The position numbers and the translations under genes are program-made. Below the pieces are notes generated by a model. That model did not search any database. It worked only from the letters and a program-made list of their open reading frames with translations, and was not told where the DNA came from. Below are positions 33,801 to 46,863 of a stretch of DNA of 64,000 nt, in pieces (position 1 is the stretch's first letter; the number at the start of each line of letters is the position of its first letter). This DNA comes from Paramacrobiotus metropolitanus (taxonomy: Eukaryota; Tardigrada; Eutardigrada; Parachela; Macrobiotidae). The stretch spans positions 806,001 to 870,000 of the forward strand of contig NW_026570245.1 of the NCBI RefSeq assembly GCF_019649055.1, written 5' to 3'.

Positions 33801-36800
33801 CAAATACGGCCGTAGCTGATCCGGTGTAATTCGAAACAAACCCGTGGTTGTGTCCTTCATGGAGAAGATTCTCTCTAGGCAGTGCGCGGCATAGGTATGC
33901 ACCACCATATACGGCGAATCCAGTTGAAGAACAACGGCGGGAAAGCAGGAGATCAAAGATTCCACCGGAAGCTGCCAGCAAAACACAAAATGCGTTATAT
34001 GACAATCGCAGGCAAAAACAAATCGCCATTTTGGTACTCACTTGTGCTCTGAAGGTAACCAAAAATTTAAGGCAATCGGCCTGAAGGACAGGTTGGTCTC
34101 CTAATAAATCCGATAAATCAAAGGAATGTCGAACAAAATTCAAAACATTCAAAATTACCGGGTCCGCTCTGAATGTGCGGTGCAACATGGCGCTGGCAAA
34201 ACGACACCACGTCAACGAGCGGATTAATCGCCGTGGCTCCGAACTACATCCCAGACATAAAACACTAACTTGTTACGAATACCATTAAAAGTGCAATGAC
34301 CGCTTCCGTCGTACCCGTGCCACTTGACCCTTTGCGGCCAACGCCGCCGTGAGGAAAATGGCGCTGTCTTTCAGCTTCCAATAAAGTCTGGAATCTTTCT
34401 GATATTCCTACGTAAAACAGAAAAATGTCAAACTGCGTTTAATCTACTGATATGGTACAATGGCTAACAATTATTAAATTCTCGATGTACGTCAGCAAAC
34501 ATTTCGTTACGCGTTCCTCATGGAATTTGTTGGCAGCACGCACGAGATCCGCAGCGGCTCTTCGACGTGTATGGATATCTGCAACACCAACCCTTGCATC
34601 GCGTCAATAATTACCATGATTTCACTACTCACTGTCAGCAGTATTAACATTCTGCAGAAACAGATTGCTGCATGCGCTGGGCATACAGTTCAGTGTACGA
34701 GTACAAACAGTTTTATCTACTTCAAGAAAACTTTAAAAATTTGAAAATTCTTCGAGATACACAGAGAAGACGCCTCGTCTCGTGGTCATTCACTTACCGG
34801 AACCTTCAATATCCCGACGGATAAATTCTTCTGGATTGGAATCGAAGTCATCCGCATCCGACTCTGTACGGTAATTATTGCAAGTTATCCATCAACGTAG
34901 ACAGCAAATCAACATCAACCACATATTGCCTACTCACGTCGAAATTGGATATTCGGGATTACTATCTTCTCGCAAACGGCTTCCAGGAACCCTTCTCCAC
35001 TAAACACATCACGGCACTTGTTTTGCGCCAGTACTCGGCTCAGAAATTCCATGGAACTGAATGCTAACTGAAATAAAATACAAACACGGTCAGCTCAATG
35101 AAGAGTTTCAAATATGATAATATCATCTGAGTCGAAGGCGAAGAAAAATAAAATACTAACTGCCAAGACAAAATTTGCAAACCACCAGATAGATGCTTAA
35201 ACAATCTTATATTTCTGAACATATATTATATTCTAATATTTCTTACACTGCTTATATATTTACACTGCTTATTTCTTACATAGTCTTATATTTCGGAACA
35301 GCTTAATACACAAAATTTCTTGTGAGCAAATTATTGTACTGGTAGTGAAAAAGTGATTTTTTAACATACTACGAAAACAATCACTTTTTTCCCGGTGTCC
35401 CAGAAAACGTACCAGATCGTCCTGCATTAACTGTGTAGTCTTCATCAGCAGCGTAATAACGGCCCGCACAAACTGCGCCGCATAAGGATCAAAATCATCA
35501 TCATACTTAAATGCCAGGAGGGTGAGAATATCACAGATTTCTGATTTGATATTGTTCAGAACGCCCGGTTCGTCATCATTCTATCGCAAAAAAGACAGAA
35601 AATTCATTTTTGCATAAAACCCTACGTATTAAAGGCAGACATGTCAGACTTACATCACTGCGCAGATCGTTATTTTCATAATCCAAGAGTTCGCTAAATT
35701 TTTGAAGCCAACCGCGCAGTTCCTGGACAAACACCTCCGGCAATTCTTGGAAGATCAAGCTGTGAAAAATTTTACAACATAACAGGATAATATGGAAGGC
35801 ATTCTTCAGTGTGGCAGTGGCAGCCGTCTGATCGCCACCCTCACGGGATAATCGTTCCAAATTTGGGATCTGGGCTAAAATTGTCTAAAAATATGAAGCG
35901 ATTACTAACGCTTAAAATGCCCTAAATAATTAAAATAAAAAAAATACAAATAATTTGGACATACCAAGAACAATTTTGTGAACTTGGGAGCGAACTCATC
36001 CAAAACATGAAGAATCTCCTTCCATAAGGCTTTAGATTCGTAAGCGACACGATAACTGCCATTAAAAAACGTTATGATGTCATGATTGTCATCAACACTA
36101 TAACAGAGAATTTACAGAGTTCCTCAACGAATTTTATACGTACTGTTTAAAAAGGCCGTGAGCTGTGCGTAACGACGCCAGGATGGGATCGATTTCCCCT
36201 GCGTCGAAGCTGGCTGTGAGATCAGGCAGCAAGCGCTGCCAATTCGCCGGGAAATCAATCCACGCAATACTGTTGATGGTCTCGCTGATCTGTAAACCGA
36301 ATTTAGGTTAAAACTGAATTCAAAAATCAGAAACACCGCACAGAAAATTTCGTCACTTTTTATTTGTGAAAAACGTTCATCACGAAAAATGCTTATTTTG
36401 TCAAAAAAAGTCATTACGCCGAAAAATAAGCGGTAAAACAGAAGTAGGTATTAATGTCGAATAGAAATTCCGCATCAAAAATATACAAAAACGCATTCTA
36501 AAGCAATTAAAACATAGTAAATTATGTCTGCGCTTCACAGGCCCACCAGAAAGGGGGGCGCACCGGCGGGCGCCCCCCTTTTTCAGATTTTTGACCGCCG
36601 GGGGGGCGCATTTAAAGTACTGAAAGGGGCGGGGCGAGGCGAGGCTGGCCGACGAGTCACGTGTTACTTTTCGCCATAGTTTGAGTCCGGCAGCCCGCCC
36701 CCCGGCGCACTTGCGCCCCCCCCCCTCCTTTCCAAAAACCTTGTGGCGGGCCTGGCGCTTCAAAATATCGATCGCTACCGCTTGCTGTGACCGAAATGAA

Positions 36801-37265
36801 AAACTTACGTTCTTCTGAATACTGTGTGGGACTCTGTACATGAGAGGGACCAATTCCTGCTTCAGGTACGCGCAGGTTGCAGGGGGAACCAGCAAGTCCT
36901 CCGCTTTATCGGGTTCCTGCAAATACGGCAATTTTCACTTTTCTCTCCTATTTTTCGATAAAATGCTGTCAAAATCCTTACGGGCCAATATTTTCGAACG
37001 TAGTTTTTCAGTGTTACAGTGGCGGCCATCCTAATGGGTAATTCGCAGGATCCATCATCGATGATCGACACCAGGAGCTGTCCAAAATCTGCATTCTGCT
37101 CGAACTGTTTCAGAGACTTCTCGCCTACGGCAGAGAAATGGTTTTGTAGCACAGATTCTTGTCTCTTCGGTGGGGAATTACTAGCTCACCTTCCTGGCGT
37201 CGGGTTTTGTCGGGGACCAACGTAAACTCCAAACACTGCCGCAAAAAATCCCGATTATTCGCCAT
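30836..37265 (-). CDS. importin-7/8 family nuclear import receptor
   Basis: About 24 exons. The first, checked by phase, are 37190-37265, 36982-37124, 36809-36916, 36144-36289, 35965-36097, 35654-35884 and 35413-35580; the last runs from about 30923 to the stop at 30836-30838. The length is close to 1,000 residues, as in the family. Matches to importin-7/8 include RMAATVTLKNYVRKYWP (N-terminal HEAT/Ran-binding region), CEKIVIPNIQF, an acidic ADDFDSNPEEFIRRDIEGSD, HTRRRAAADLVR, MVVHTYAAHCLERIFSMK, ENEYTMK and YFEANASQVVGRL. The protein would carry ribosomal proteins, histones or signalling factors into the nucleus with RanGTP. A hAT-like MITE sits in intron 3, and near-copies of one intron segment flank exon 22. 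A TTTATT (reverse AATAAA) lies at 30628-30633. Confidence 0.93.
31271..31400. repeat. duplicated intron segment, copy 1
   Basis: About 130 bp that recurs, diverged, at 31676-31804 (shared ACCAGTAAGGATTTTGGAT, TCAAACAACCGCGCTC). The two copies lie in the introns on either side of importin exon 22 (31469-31548). Confidence 0.85.
31676..31804. repeat. duplicated intron segment, copy 2
   Basis: Partner of 31271-31400 in the neighbouring importin intron, same orientation, with scattered substitutions and small indels. No coding content. Confidence 0.85.
36538..36754. mobile_element. hAT-type MITE in an importin intron
   Basis: A 217-bp GC-rich insertion in an AT-rich intron. Its ends are inverted repeats, CAGGCCCACCA...TGGCGGGCCTG, and it is flanked by a perfect 8-bp direct repeat GCGCTTCA (36530-36537 and 36755-36762). 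Eight-base target duplications with CAG-starting ends are typical of hAT elements. There is no coding capacity; the inside has long G and C runs that could fold strongly. Confidence 0.9.
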
Positions 37266-38947
37266 TTTCTGAGTATGTGACACTTTTCAGACACGGAAAC
37301 ACCAAGCCGCAGCGTTCAAGGAGGGTTACGACTGTTAAGATATGAAACTCTCAGAATCGGGTATGTAGGGAAATCGGAAATGATCTCACAGTCTCACATT
37401 ATTCATAATTTCAAATAAGTAAATCATCATCCCAAAAAATGGTCATTTATTTACTATACAGCAGACTTTGCCCATTTTCGCTTTTTCCACTTTCATCTCA
37501 CCTCCATCTCCACCGTCTAATTCCCACCCCAGCCCACTCCCGGCTACACAAATTTTCAGCCCATCTCACCTTTGCGATCTCATCTCCACCCCCATTTTTT
37601 AGAGGCTGAACAAAGCTAATTTTGCAGGGTTTCCGCATACGACAGAGCTACCAGCGAAAAAAAATTTGGTTTTGTAGGAAAATATGCTCACTTATTGATA
37701 AAATCCGCGCGGAGCGCGGAAAATTTTCTGTTTTTGGAGCTCGTATGGTGAATTTTTACGTGCTCCAAGCCTGAAAAACCGGTTAAAATATCAACTTTTC
37801 CTGTTTTTATTTGTTTCTTGGTCCCATCCCATCTTTCAACAATCCCAGCCCATCTCACCTCATCTGCGGCTCTTTCCCATCTCATCCTCATTTTCACCTA
37901 AAAGATGAGATGGGATGGGAAAAATGGGGAAAATTTCACCTCACCCAAAAGATGGGCAAAGTCTGCTATACAGTATACAGTACTCCTGCGCGGTGCTCAG
38001 TAGTAGTAGAGTAGTGCATGTTGTGCAGAGTGGAAGCAGTCGGCCTGGCGTGTGCTGTGAGTGCAGTGCACTCGTGATACCGGCTGCTGCAGAAACATCA
38101 GAAGTTTGTTCAATGAATGAATTTCTCGAATAAATATGACTCAGATAAAAAGTCATTAATTTTTGTTATCTCCGTACGCTTTTAGTTCCTTTGCATATAT
38201 AATGTGTTAGTTTGAACTTTTCTTATTATTGTTAAATATTGTAAGATGGAAATATCAAATATGAATACAAGGTTTTATCGCGCATGAGTACGGTGCTGTA
38301 AGGCGGTACAAGCGTGCAACAACAAGGATGATTTTTACCATCGATGATTTTCACCGCGTTATATCGCATTTCTGGCACTGTGGCACGGCGCGTTCACATA
38401 TCGATCCAGATTCCAGAGTGATCCAGGACACCTGGATGCGATCTGTTATTTAATACCTGGTGGCATCATTATAAAGCAGCATTAGGGATATTATTTTACA
38501 GCATCGTTCCACTTCCGCACTAGCTACGAAATCTGTTTTCATGATTTGGCCGAACCGTGTCCAAATATATACTGTGCGTTCTTGTCCAATTATTTATAAA
38601 GGTGACGGTTGATTTTTCACGATAGCTAGCATTTCCGAGTCCGTGCGCATCTGCCATCGGAGAAGAAACCTTTAATTTATGCCCTCATCGTATAAAGAAT
38701 CCTCGGCAGCACGATGATCATCACGCCTGTAGCAGCTTCCCAAGAATTAACAAAGTAAGAGATTATCGATGCGGAAAAGTATAAGGTGCGCCTTATTACG
38801 CCGCTTACGGATATATGTGTTCAGGCTATCCGTTACAAGATAAGCTCAGCAAAATTTGTCAGTTTCTCGGTGCACTGCCGTTTTTCATGTCGTCTTAAAT
38901 GTTAACGCTTTTTAATTGGTTTGTTCATGTGTATTGCTGTTGTCAGA
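37266..38947. other. divergent promoter region, importin and IFT122
   Basis: About 1.7 kb between the minus-strand importin start and the plus-strand IFT122 start. It contains the inverted-repeat element at 37460-37967. No other gene seen. Confidence 0.5.
37460..37967. mobile_element. inverted-repeat element with low-complexity interior
   Basis: The left end AGCAGACTTTGCCCAT (37460) is the exact complement of the right end (ATGGGCAAAGTCTGCT, to 37967), and ATAC flanks both sides (37456-37459, 37968-37971). The inside is rich in CCATCTCA/TGAGATGG motifs that form further hairpins near 37870-37920. No open frame. It looks like a MITE, but I cannot name its superfamily; the 4-bp duplication is short and could be chance. 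Confidence 0.7.
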
Positions 38948-41900
38948 ATGAAGTTGTTGTTTAAAAGGGACGCGAGGAACAAACAAGAGCAAGTGGCGAT
39001 CATGCGGCTACGCCGTTTGTGGGAGGAGCGCTTTCATCCGACAGAAAAAGGCTGGGGCGTCTTCGACATCGCGCTGAACATGGACAAAAACATTCTACTC
39101 ATTGCGGCATTTGAGAAGGGTTTCTACCGATTCCGGCTGGATCAGACCACCGGCGCCATAACGGAGAAGGTGCAGATTAAAGAGAAATCTGGCCACCGCG
39201 GCTTCGTCATCAAAGTGTCCTGGCAGAATTCCGGAAAACGATTTGCCACATGTCAGTGACGGAAAATCACCTTTGAGAAATTTAATAATCGCTGCATAAG
39301 TATTTTAATTATTTAACTTTTTTAAAATGTTTTTTCTTGCAGTGTATGGTCATTTGTAACGCCTTGATGTGCTTTATAGGTGGCACTGATCAGCTTCTCA
39401 TCATTTGGAAGGATGATTATACCGTGGAAAAACAGATCCGTATAGCCGAAGTGCCGCAGTGCATCGCGTGGAATCCCAAACCGCAACATGCACATTTACT
39501 GTGCGCCGCCGCATCGGAATTGATTAGTGTGAATTTACCGAGGGATCCGCTGTTCTATCGCATGCAGAGCACCATCTGGAGTATTGCATGGAATAACGCG
39601 GGAGAGATTTATGCTCTGGGATTAGATAACGGCGCTGTAAGTGTATCGCACTGTTTTTTATCCGATTCATGTAACGTGTACTTGATATTTGTTTTTGCAA
39701 AAAAACAGGATCATATTTGGACAAAATTATCTGTAATTATGCAGCATAAATTTGATTTACCATCCAGACTCTAATGCTGAACGGTAGCGTTAAACAGCAT
39801 TGGCTGTAACGAGCTGCCTAATTTTGACTTCTTAAATTTATTTAAGGATTTTATTTATACTTTGCGGCTATGCATCATCTTTTTCGGCAGGTGAGTTTGC
39901 GGGATCGTCGAGATGCTGAAATCTGCATCATCCACCGATCGGCTCATCCCGTTTGGTATCTGTGCTGGGCACCCACTGATTCACCGCGGAGTGGATTGTT
40001 GACTGTGGCCGACTGGAATCGTACGATATCCTTTTACGAAGCGACCGGCAAACAACGCGGACAGGACTACAACATTGGATTTCTGCCGTTGTACTTAACG
40101 TATTCCGCTGATGGGCAGATCATGTACGTCTGCGGAGGAGATAAAAAAGTATGAATTTTTGAATTGCAAATACAGCGCTACAAAGATAGCGAGTTCTTCT
40201 GTCTAACTGCGCGATGATTATCTGCAAAGGTACATGCGCTTAGCACCGAATGTGCCTACATCGGCAAGGTGGCGGATTTACGCAGCTGGCCTCTGAAGTG
40301 CATTCAACGCCGACAGGAAGCCAGTAAAGCGGATTTTCTGGTGGTCTGTGGAGACGGGATGCTTAACCTGGTGGAGACCGTGTATCAGAAATGCTCTCAC
40401 ATCCATTACGCGACATACGCATCGCGAGAAGCTTTAGTCAATGTTCTCATCCGTGGATTGGAGAGAAATCGCGAAGTATGTGGTACAGTCTCTATTAATT
40501 TCGTGCGGAAAGGAAATTAGTGTCTGTAATGTTAACTGTGCTGCAGGTCACGATTCCGGTGCAAGATTCTATTAGGAAAATTGCGGTGTATCGTAATATG
40601 CTGGCCGTAGCGGTCTCCGATGCGGTGCTGGTATTCCGGCAAAATCCCCACGAAATGATGCTAAAATATGAAAGTCTTGCTCGCATCGAGCAAACTATCG
40701 ACTGCAACCAAATGCTGCTGGCCGCCCAGCACCTGGTTCTGGTTAATGCGACATCCTTTCAAACCCTGACCTTTACCGGCCACATCGAACAGACGTGGAT
40801 GACCGGGGAGGAAATTCGCTATATTAAAGTGATCGGTGGCAGACCGGGTGGCGAAATGGTCTTGCTAACTCTGCAGAACGGCAACATTGCCAAGAGTATG
40901 CTAAATGTGCCCTTCCTGCACGTCATCGTCAAAGTGCCCACGGTGCCGGTGTGCGCTGATCTTAATCAGAATTTGTCCAAGCTGGCTGTGGTGGGGGAGA
41001 ACTCCGTGTTGTATGTGTACGATATGGAGAGTAAGCGGTTATTGTACCAAGAACCGAGTGCGGATAGTTGTGCGTGGAATTTGAATCATCCAGATATGAT
41101 TGCGTACTCGATGCACTCGTTGTTGAAGATCAAACTGGGTGAACATAAAGCCCATACGCGAAGGATGGAGGCGCCCTTGAATGGGATGGTGGTGGGATAT
41201 GCCGGCAGTAAAGTGTTTTATGAAACCGATGGGAAGATTGTAGTTGTGGATGTTCCACACGCTATGTTGATTCATCAAAGTATGGAGGCGAAGAATTTTA
41301 AGGATGCGTACGATATTGCATGTTTTGGCGTTTCGGAAAGCGACTGGAAGGTATGTTTTAATTGCTACTTTCGCTTAAGCGTATCACAATACAGTTTTGA
41401 TAAGAAGAACCTGAAAACAGCTCTTCCGATAATCGCACAACTTACTCGTATTATATACTGAACGTCTGAGTGGATGATATGGTGTGTTTATTTTTTTTTA
41501 AATTTTGTAGATGCTAGGAGCTCGGGCACTGGAAAATCTCGAGTTCGCCGTGGCAAAAAACTGCGTGAGAAGGGAAAGGAACTATCCTCTGCTAATGCTG
41601 ATCGACGAAATTGAGCAACGCAGTAAAGTGGGAGACGGGAATGCCGATTTGTACCGGGGAGAGATATTCGCTTTCCAAGGCCGGTTTGACGACGCAGCAC
41701 GATGTTTTAGTGCTGGTGGACGATCGGAATTGGCGGTGAAACTGTTCACTGATCTGCGCCAATTTGCCCAAGCCGAGCAGTGGGCGACGACGGAAGAGCA
41801 GCGTAAAGCGCTCCTGGAAATGCGTGCTGATTGGGCAGTCAAAGCCGACAATAAACGTGACGCGGTGGAACTGTTTCTACAGTTGGGTGATGTGGGCAGG

Positions 41901-44464
41901 GCACTGGAAACCATGAAGGATCTAGGGTGGGGAAAGAGGATTTGGGATACAGCCAGAACGCTGGATTCGATTAGTCAAAGGGATCTTATCGCAACGGCCG
42001 CCAAGTGAGTTATACAATTAAATGCTAGAGTACGGACCAAAGTTACCAGTATTCTCACTGCCGGTTAGTGCCAGATATCTGATGTAAATTGGCATCTTTA
42101 GCCGCTTTAATTATGCTCAGCTTTGCGTAATTAAAATATTTGCAGAATTTCGACTCGCGTTATAGAATAGCTTATGAAAGTGGAAAATATCTTGAAAAGT
42201 TGTTCCACTTTACGGGTTTCGCTACAATCTTTAAACATCGTAGTTTTATTTTATGCACTTTTTAATTATGGATTTTTGACTTGCCTTGCCTTACTGCAAA
42301 ATACATCTGTAATTAAGTCAGTGATAATTTTAAAAAATTTCACATAGCTAGTTATTTACCGCCTATGCCTACGACAGTGTCAGCATCCTTTCGTTTACGA
42401 TAAAATTAATATCTTGATGCAAATATCAGTCGCAGTTAATGATCCACACTCTGTCGCTGCAGTTACCTTCGGGATATGAACGATGTAATGTCAGCGGTAG
42501 AACTGTACGAGCGCATCAAGGAAATTTCAGTAATTGTTGAGATCATGCTGAAACAAGGCGACTGGACCTATTTGCTGTCACTGGCCGATCGGCAGCCCTT
42601 TTACCGGGAGATGATCCTCATGCCATACGGCCAGCACCTCATTGAACATGACCGTTTTACCGAAGCGCAGTCGGTGTTTGCGCGAGCCGGGCACCCGGAA
42701 GTGGCCACCGCCATCCTGTCTGAACTAGTTACTATTGCCATCGACATCCGTCGCTACAGTGATGCCGCGTTCTACAACTGGCTTTGCGGGCGAAATGCGG
42801 AAACAGCTGCGGAGAATGACGACAAGAAATCCAAGGAAGCTGAAAAATTCTGTGATCTGGCAGATATTTATTATGCATACGCCATTGTGGATGCTGCTGT
42901 GGAAGATCCTTTTAGTACACACCCAGTGGAGACAATTTTTAATTGTAGCCGGATATTGGCAGCGCGGTTATGGAATGCTGAAGTGATGCCAAAAGGAATA
43001 CTGCTGGCTAATGTTCTATACGTACTGTCAGTGTGGGCGACCAAAATGGATGCCAATAAAACCGCGCGAATTTCACTGGAGCGGTTAAGGGACTTACGGC
43101 TTCCCAAAACTCTTTATGGAAAATTTACGGTAGGAAACCCATAAAAAGAGTTTTGAACTAATTCATAACAGCAGCTTGTTTTGAACTTATGTGTTAAAAC
43201 ACGTAACGGCCATCTTACCGTGAGGAATGCGTACCGTAAAGGTCAAACTTTCAAAGGGTTAATGTACGGAATTGCCTTTTTTTGCTATGTTTTGACTTTA
43301 TGGCACTTTAGCAAAGCAAATAACCTGTAAACAAAAATCCTGTACATCGATTAGGACAGATCAGTAAATATCGCATGTGTATACAGGTACCTGCAGTCAG
43401 TTTTACGGTGCTCATTATTATTAAGTGCAACAACGAAAACGAACATCCAGGACGTAAACCTCGTTTAAAGAACGTTATATGAATTATACGTTATAAGTTT
43501 TGTTCACAAAACTTTAAAAAAGATTAGGTCATGCGTGCCTTTTTCCCTAATTTGTAGTAGGGGTTTTTTGCCGCATAACAGCATACGGAACTCAATAAAG
43601 GTTGAGATATATAGAAATTAAACGCAGAAATGAGTGAATCTGGGACTAAGTAAGAAATCTGCATGTAAGAGAATTATTTTATGCCAAACGTGCCTGTTAT
43701 TTGAAAGGATGTTAGTATTGTTAAATTTATTAAGTGCAGTAATAAAACGTGTTTATTGTAATGCTCACATATATAACCGAGAAATCGGAAGATCAAAATG
43801 AAGAATTCGGATCTATTTTTGCGATACTAAATCTCCATGCATTTTACAGGAGACATTTGTGCACAACCGTGTCCAACCATTTCAAGATCCGGAAAATCTT
43901 TCGGATTACTGCCATTCCTGTTCCTCTTTCAGCCCGCTCCTGAACACCCGTAACGGCTACCATTGCCAGAGTTGCGGCAACGCGCTAACATATTGCCAAG
44001 TGTCATTTGAATATCTGCCTTTAGTGGAATTCGTTCTGGCCCCGGGTATATCCCAGACCGAAGCTATCACGTTGATTGCCGCTGATCCATCTTCCGTCCA
44101 AGTATCCAGCCCGTCCCTCCGCAGGCAGCAGGACAATATGACCAATTTCCAAGTGGAGCGTAAAACAAGCGATGGTCAAGAGGAATTTTTTGCGGAATGG
44201 AAACGAACCGGTCCGATTGTGGCCAGCCGAAAAGTGTTACAGCAGCTGAAGGAAGAAGATGTGGTTGTGTTAAAGTATTCTTCTCCGCGAATGTGGCGCT
44301 TTTTCCGGAATATGTTGTCCGATGTGGCGCGCGTAGTGACTTGTGAATCCTGTTGGAAATTGTTTAGTTATGATGACTATTTCAGTGCGGTACTAGATTT
44401 GGGGTGTTGCCCATTTTGTAGAGATGTAAAGCATGTGAATAATGCAGAAAAAGGTTATAACTGA
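38948..44464 (+). CDS. IFT122: intraflagellar transport protein IFT122
   Basis: Eight exons: 38948 (or 39002)-39251, 39380-39636, 39891-40148, 40230-40475, 40547-41350, 41511-42004, 42463-43129, 43850-44464. The Met at 39002 (MRLRRLWEE) aligns best with the usual IFT122 start; 38948 is the longer option. WD40 repeats come first (GGTDQLLIIWKDD, LLTVADWNRTISFYEATGKQ, RYIKVIGGRPGGEM). A TPR-like helical part follows (YRGEIFAFQGRFDDAARCF, MPYGQHLIEHDRFTEAQSVF, AVEDPFSTHPVETIFNCSR), and a C-terminal zinc-binding module has paired cysteines (CHSCSSF, CQSCG, CESCWKLF, CCPFC). IFT122 is a core subunit of IFT-A, which drives retrograde ciliary transport and the import of membrane receptors. All junctions keep phase. 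Confidence 0.95.
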
Positions 44465-45227
44465 TTCATTTCCGGAGTTGTTTTTTCGGTTTACCTACGG
44501 GTAGTAAGAGAGAAAAAAGAGCCGCATTGTTTTAACATGAAACACCACATTAATTATGCAGTTCCAAAGTCGTTATTGATTTCGACTGTGTCAGAAAGAG
44601 GCGGAATTACAGTCATGAAGTACTGCAGAGCTATGAAAACATAACTGACCGCGCACCAAACCTGTAACAAAACTTGTAATTTAATAGTTACACATGTTGG
44701 CTGAATTAACAGCGAGTTACGTTTTCGAATTTGTAAAGATGGGTTTTTAATGAAGTGCATAAACGCCGTTTTTAATGAAGTGCATAAACGCCGAAAAAGA
44801 ACGCGTCGAGACAAAACTCTCAAGCTTGATGATTTCCTGTTGCACTGCACGCATTCGCAGTATGCACTAGAAGTACGCGTTCCTTCACGGGTAGATGGAC
44901 ACGTCACGGTTGTTTGAAAAAATTCATGCTTTTCAGCTTTTGCTAAAGTTCGGCATTCCCTAGATTTTCTGATACATTTTACATTACTCTGAATTCTTTT
45001 ATTCAAACATTTTGAGTAGAACCTCTTTTGGTCGTTTTGTTACTTTCTAAACAATATCATTCTGCGCAGTTTGTTGCTGTTTACCTGGGTTGCTGATCTG
45101 CCATCTGCTTCAAAGTTCTCAGCTGACACTGCACAGTGTACTTATAACTTACAATTAATTCGTTAACTTTGTGAAGCCACCTGGAGCAGCCTGGAGCTTG
45201 CTGGCAGTTTTCAACTCCTCCGTCAAG
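44465..45227. other. intergenic with a tandem duplication
   Basis: Spacer between IFT122 and UBA5. Contains a 25-bp tandem duplication (44744-44793); the minus-strand frame at 44554-45006 has no family resemblance. Confidence 0.5.
44744..44793. repeat. 25-bp tandem duplication
   Basis: The unit starting TTTTTAATGAAGTGCATAAA occurs twice, at 44744-44768 and 44769-44793, with no differences. Confidence 0.9.
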
Positions 45228-46863
45228 ATGTCTAGCACGAAGCAGCCTCGCGAGAAGATCAGCAAAATGTCCGGGGAAGTCGTCGACAGCAACCCGTATT
45301 CGCGACTGATGGCGCTGAAACGCATGGGCATCGTGGAGGACTACGAAGCCATCCGTCAAAAGACCGTGGCCATCGTCGGCGTCGGAGGGGTGGGCAGTGT
45401 GGCCGCCGAGATGCTGACACGCTGCGGGGTGGGGAAGTTGATCCTCTTCGACTACGACAAGGTGGAGCTGGCCAATATGAACCGTCTGTTCTTCCAGCCG
45501 GATCAGGCCGGCCAGAGTAAAGTGGAGGCCGCCGCGACGACACTCTCCTTCATTAATCCCGATGTCACCATCGAGGTGCACAATATGAACATCACTTTGA
45601 TGGACAAATTTGATCTGTTTATGGAGCGGATTCGACGGGGCCATCCGGGGGTACAGGGCCCGGTGGATCTGGTGCTGAGTTGTGTGGATAATTTCGAAGC
45701 GCGGATGGCGATTAACAAGGCCTGCAACGAGCTCAATCAAGTGTGGATGGAGTCGGGTGTCAGTGAGAACGCTGTTAGCGGACACATCCAGACCATCATT
45801 CCAGGTATTTATGTTATTGCTTGCTGGGTTCTTGTGTGAAAATTTGAAGATTGAATTGGTAAAAGAAATAATTTTTGTCTTGTTTCTTGAAAAACCATAA
45901 TTTTGTTAAAAAATCCGGTGGTTAAAAATGCGTCGTGTTTGTTTTTTTTTTGCTAGGTATAGTTGAGCTTTAAATTTTCGTTTAGAAGTTCTTTGCCAGA
46001 ATATCTTTTGCGTTCTTATTTTTCGCCGTACTGCGACGATAAATTTCTTTTGCGCTACCGAAATTCGAATTAGTGAAAAAATATCAAAACTTACAGTGTT
46101 AATAAATTATTGCACCTGGTAGAAAATGAGACTTATTGTAGAATTCTATATTTTTTTCTGCGAAAAGGCGACTTAATTTGCTAAAAACCCTGATAGTGTG
46201 GATAAGTGGTTATCCCAAAATAGAAGAACAATTTGAATTTAAATTAATTACATCGAATCGACTTGTAAATTAGATACTCTACTTTGTAATTAAATTGTGT
46301 TAATTATCGCTTTTTTTGCAGGAGAAACTGCTTGTTTCGCCTGTGCACCGCCATTAGTCGTGGCTTCTCAAATCGATGAACGCACACTGAAACGTGAAGG
46401 CGTCTGTGCCGCCAGTCTGCCCACCACCATGGGCATTGTTGCCGGATTATTGGTTCAGAACAGTCTGAAGTATCTATTGAAATTCGGCAAGGTATCCATG
46501 TATGTCGGCTATTCGGCGCTGGAGGATTTCTTCCCCACTTGGGAACTCAAGCCCAATCCGCAGTGTGATGATCGGCAGTGCGTCCATCGTCAGGCTGATT
46601 TCCACAAGAATCCCGTCAGCCGGAAGATGGATTTCATGCTGAAAGCGGAGGAGACAGCCGCACCCGTGCATGAAGAGGACTTTGGTATTGTCGTAGTGGA
46701 TGAGACAGCCGCGAAGGATTTGCAGGATGATACTAAAGTCACGGAAGGATTACGGAGTGAATACACCAAGGACGATCAAGGAACGAGTGCGGGGCAAGGC
46801 GATGCTGTAGCGGATACGAATGAAAGTATCGAGGATCTTATGAAACGGCTCGGATCTTTATGA
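45228..46863 (+). CDS. UBA5: UFM1-activating enzyme UBA5
   Basis: Two exons, 45228-45804 and 46322-46863, separated by a 517-bp intron; 372 residues. UBA5 is the E1 enzyme that adenylates UFM1, forms a thioester with it and passes it to UFC1. Visible motifs: [16 protein letters not shown] (ATP-binding loop), [16 protein letters not shown], the catalytic cysteine in [15 protein letters not shown], and a zinc site from C-x2-C (CFACAPP) and C-x4-C (CDDRQC). The C-terminal tail has an acidic [11 protein letters not shown] segment that fits the UFM1/ATG8-interacting (LIR/UFIM) motif, and ends [12 protein letters not shown], like the UFC1-binding end of known UBA5. All parts of the family are present; no oddities. 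Confidence 0.96.

Noticed and set aside
36401-36931. 176-codon minus-strand frame through importin intron 3
   Set aside because: Read-through of exon 3 into an intron and the GC-rich MITE; the donor after 36809 is clear.
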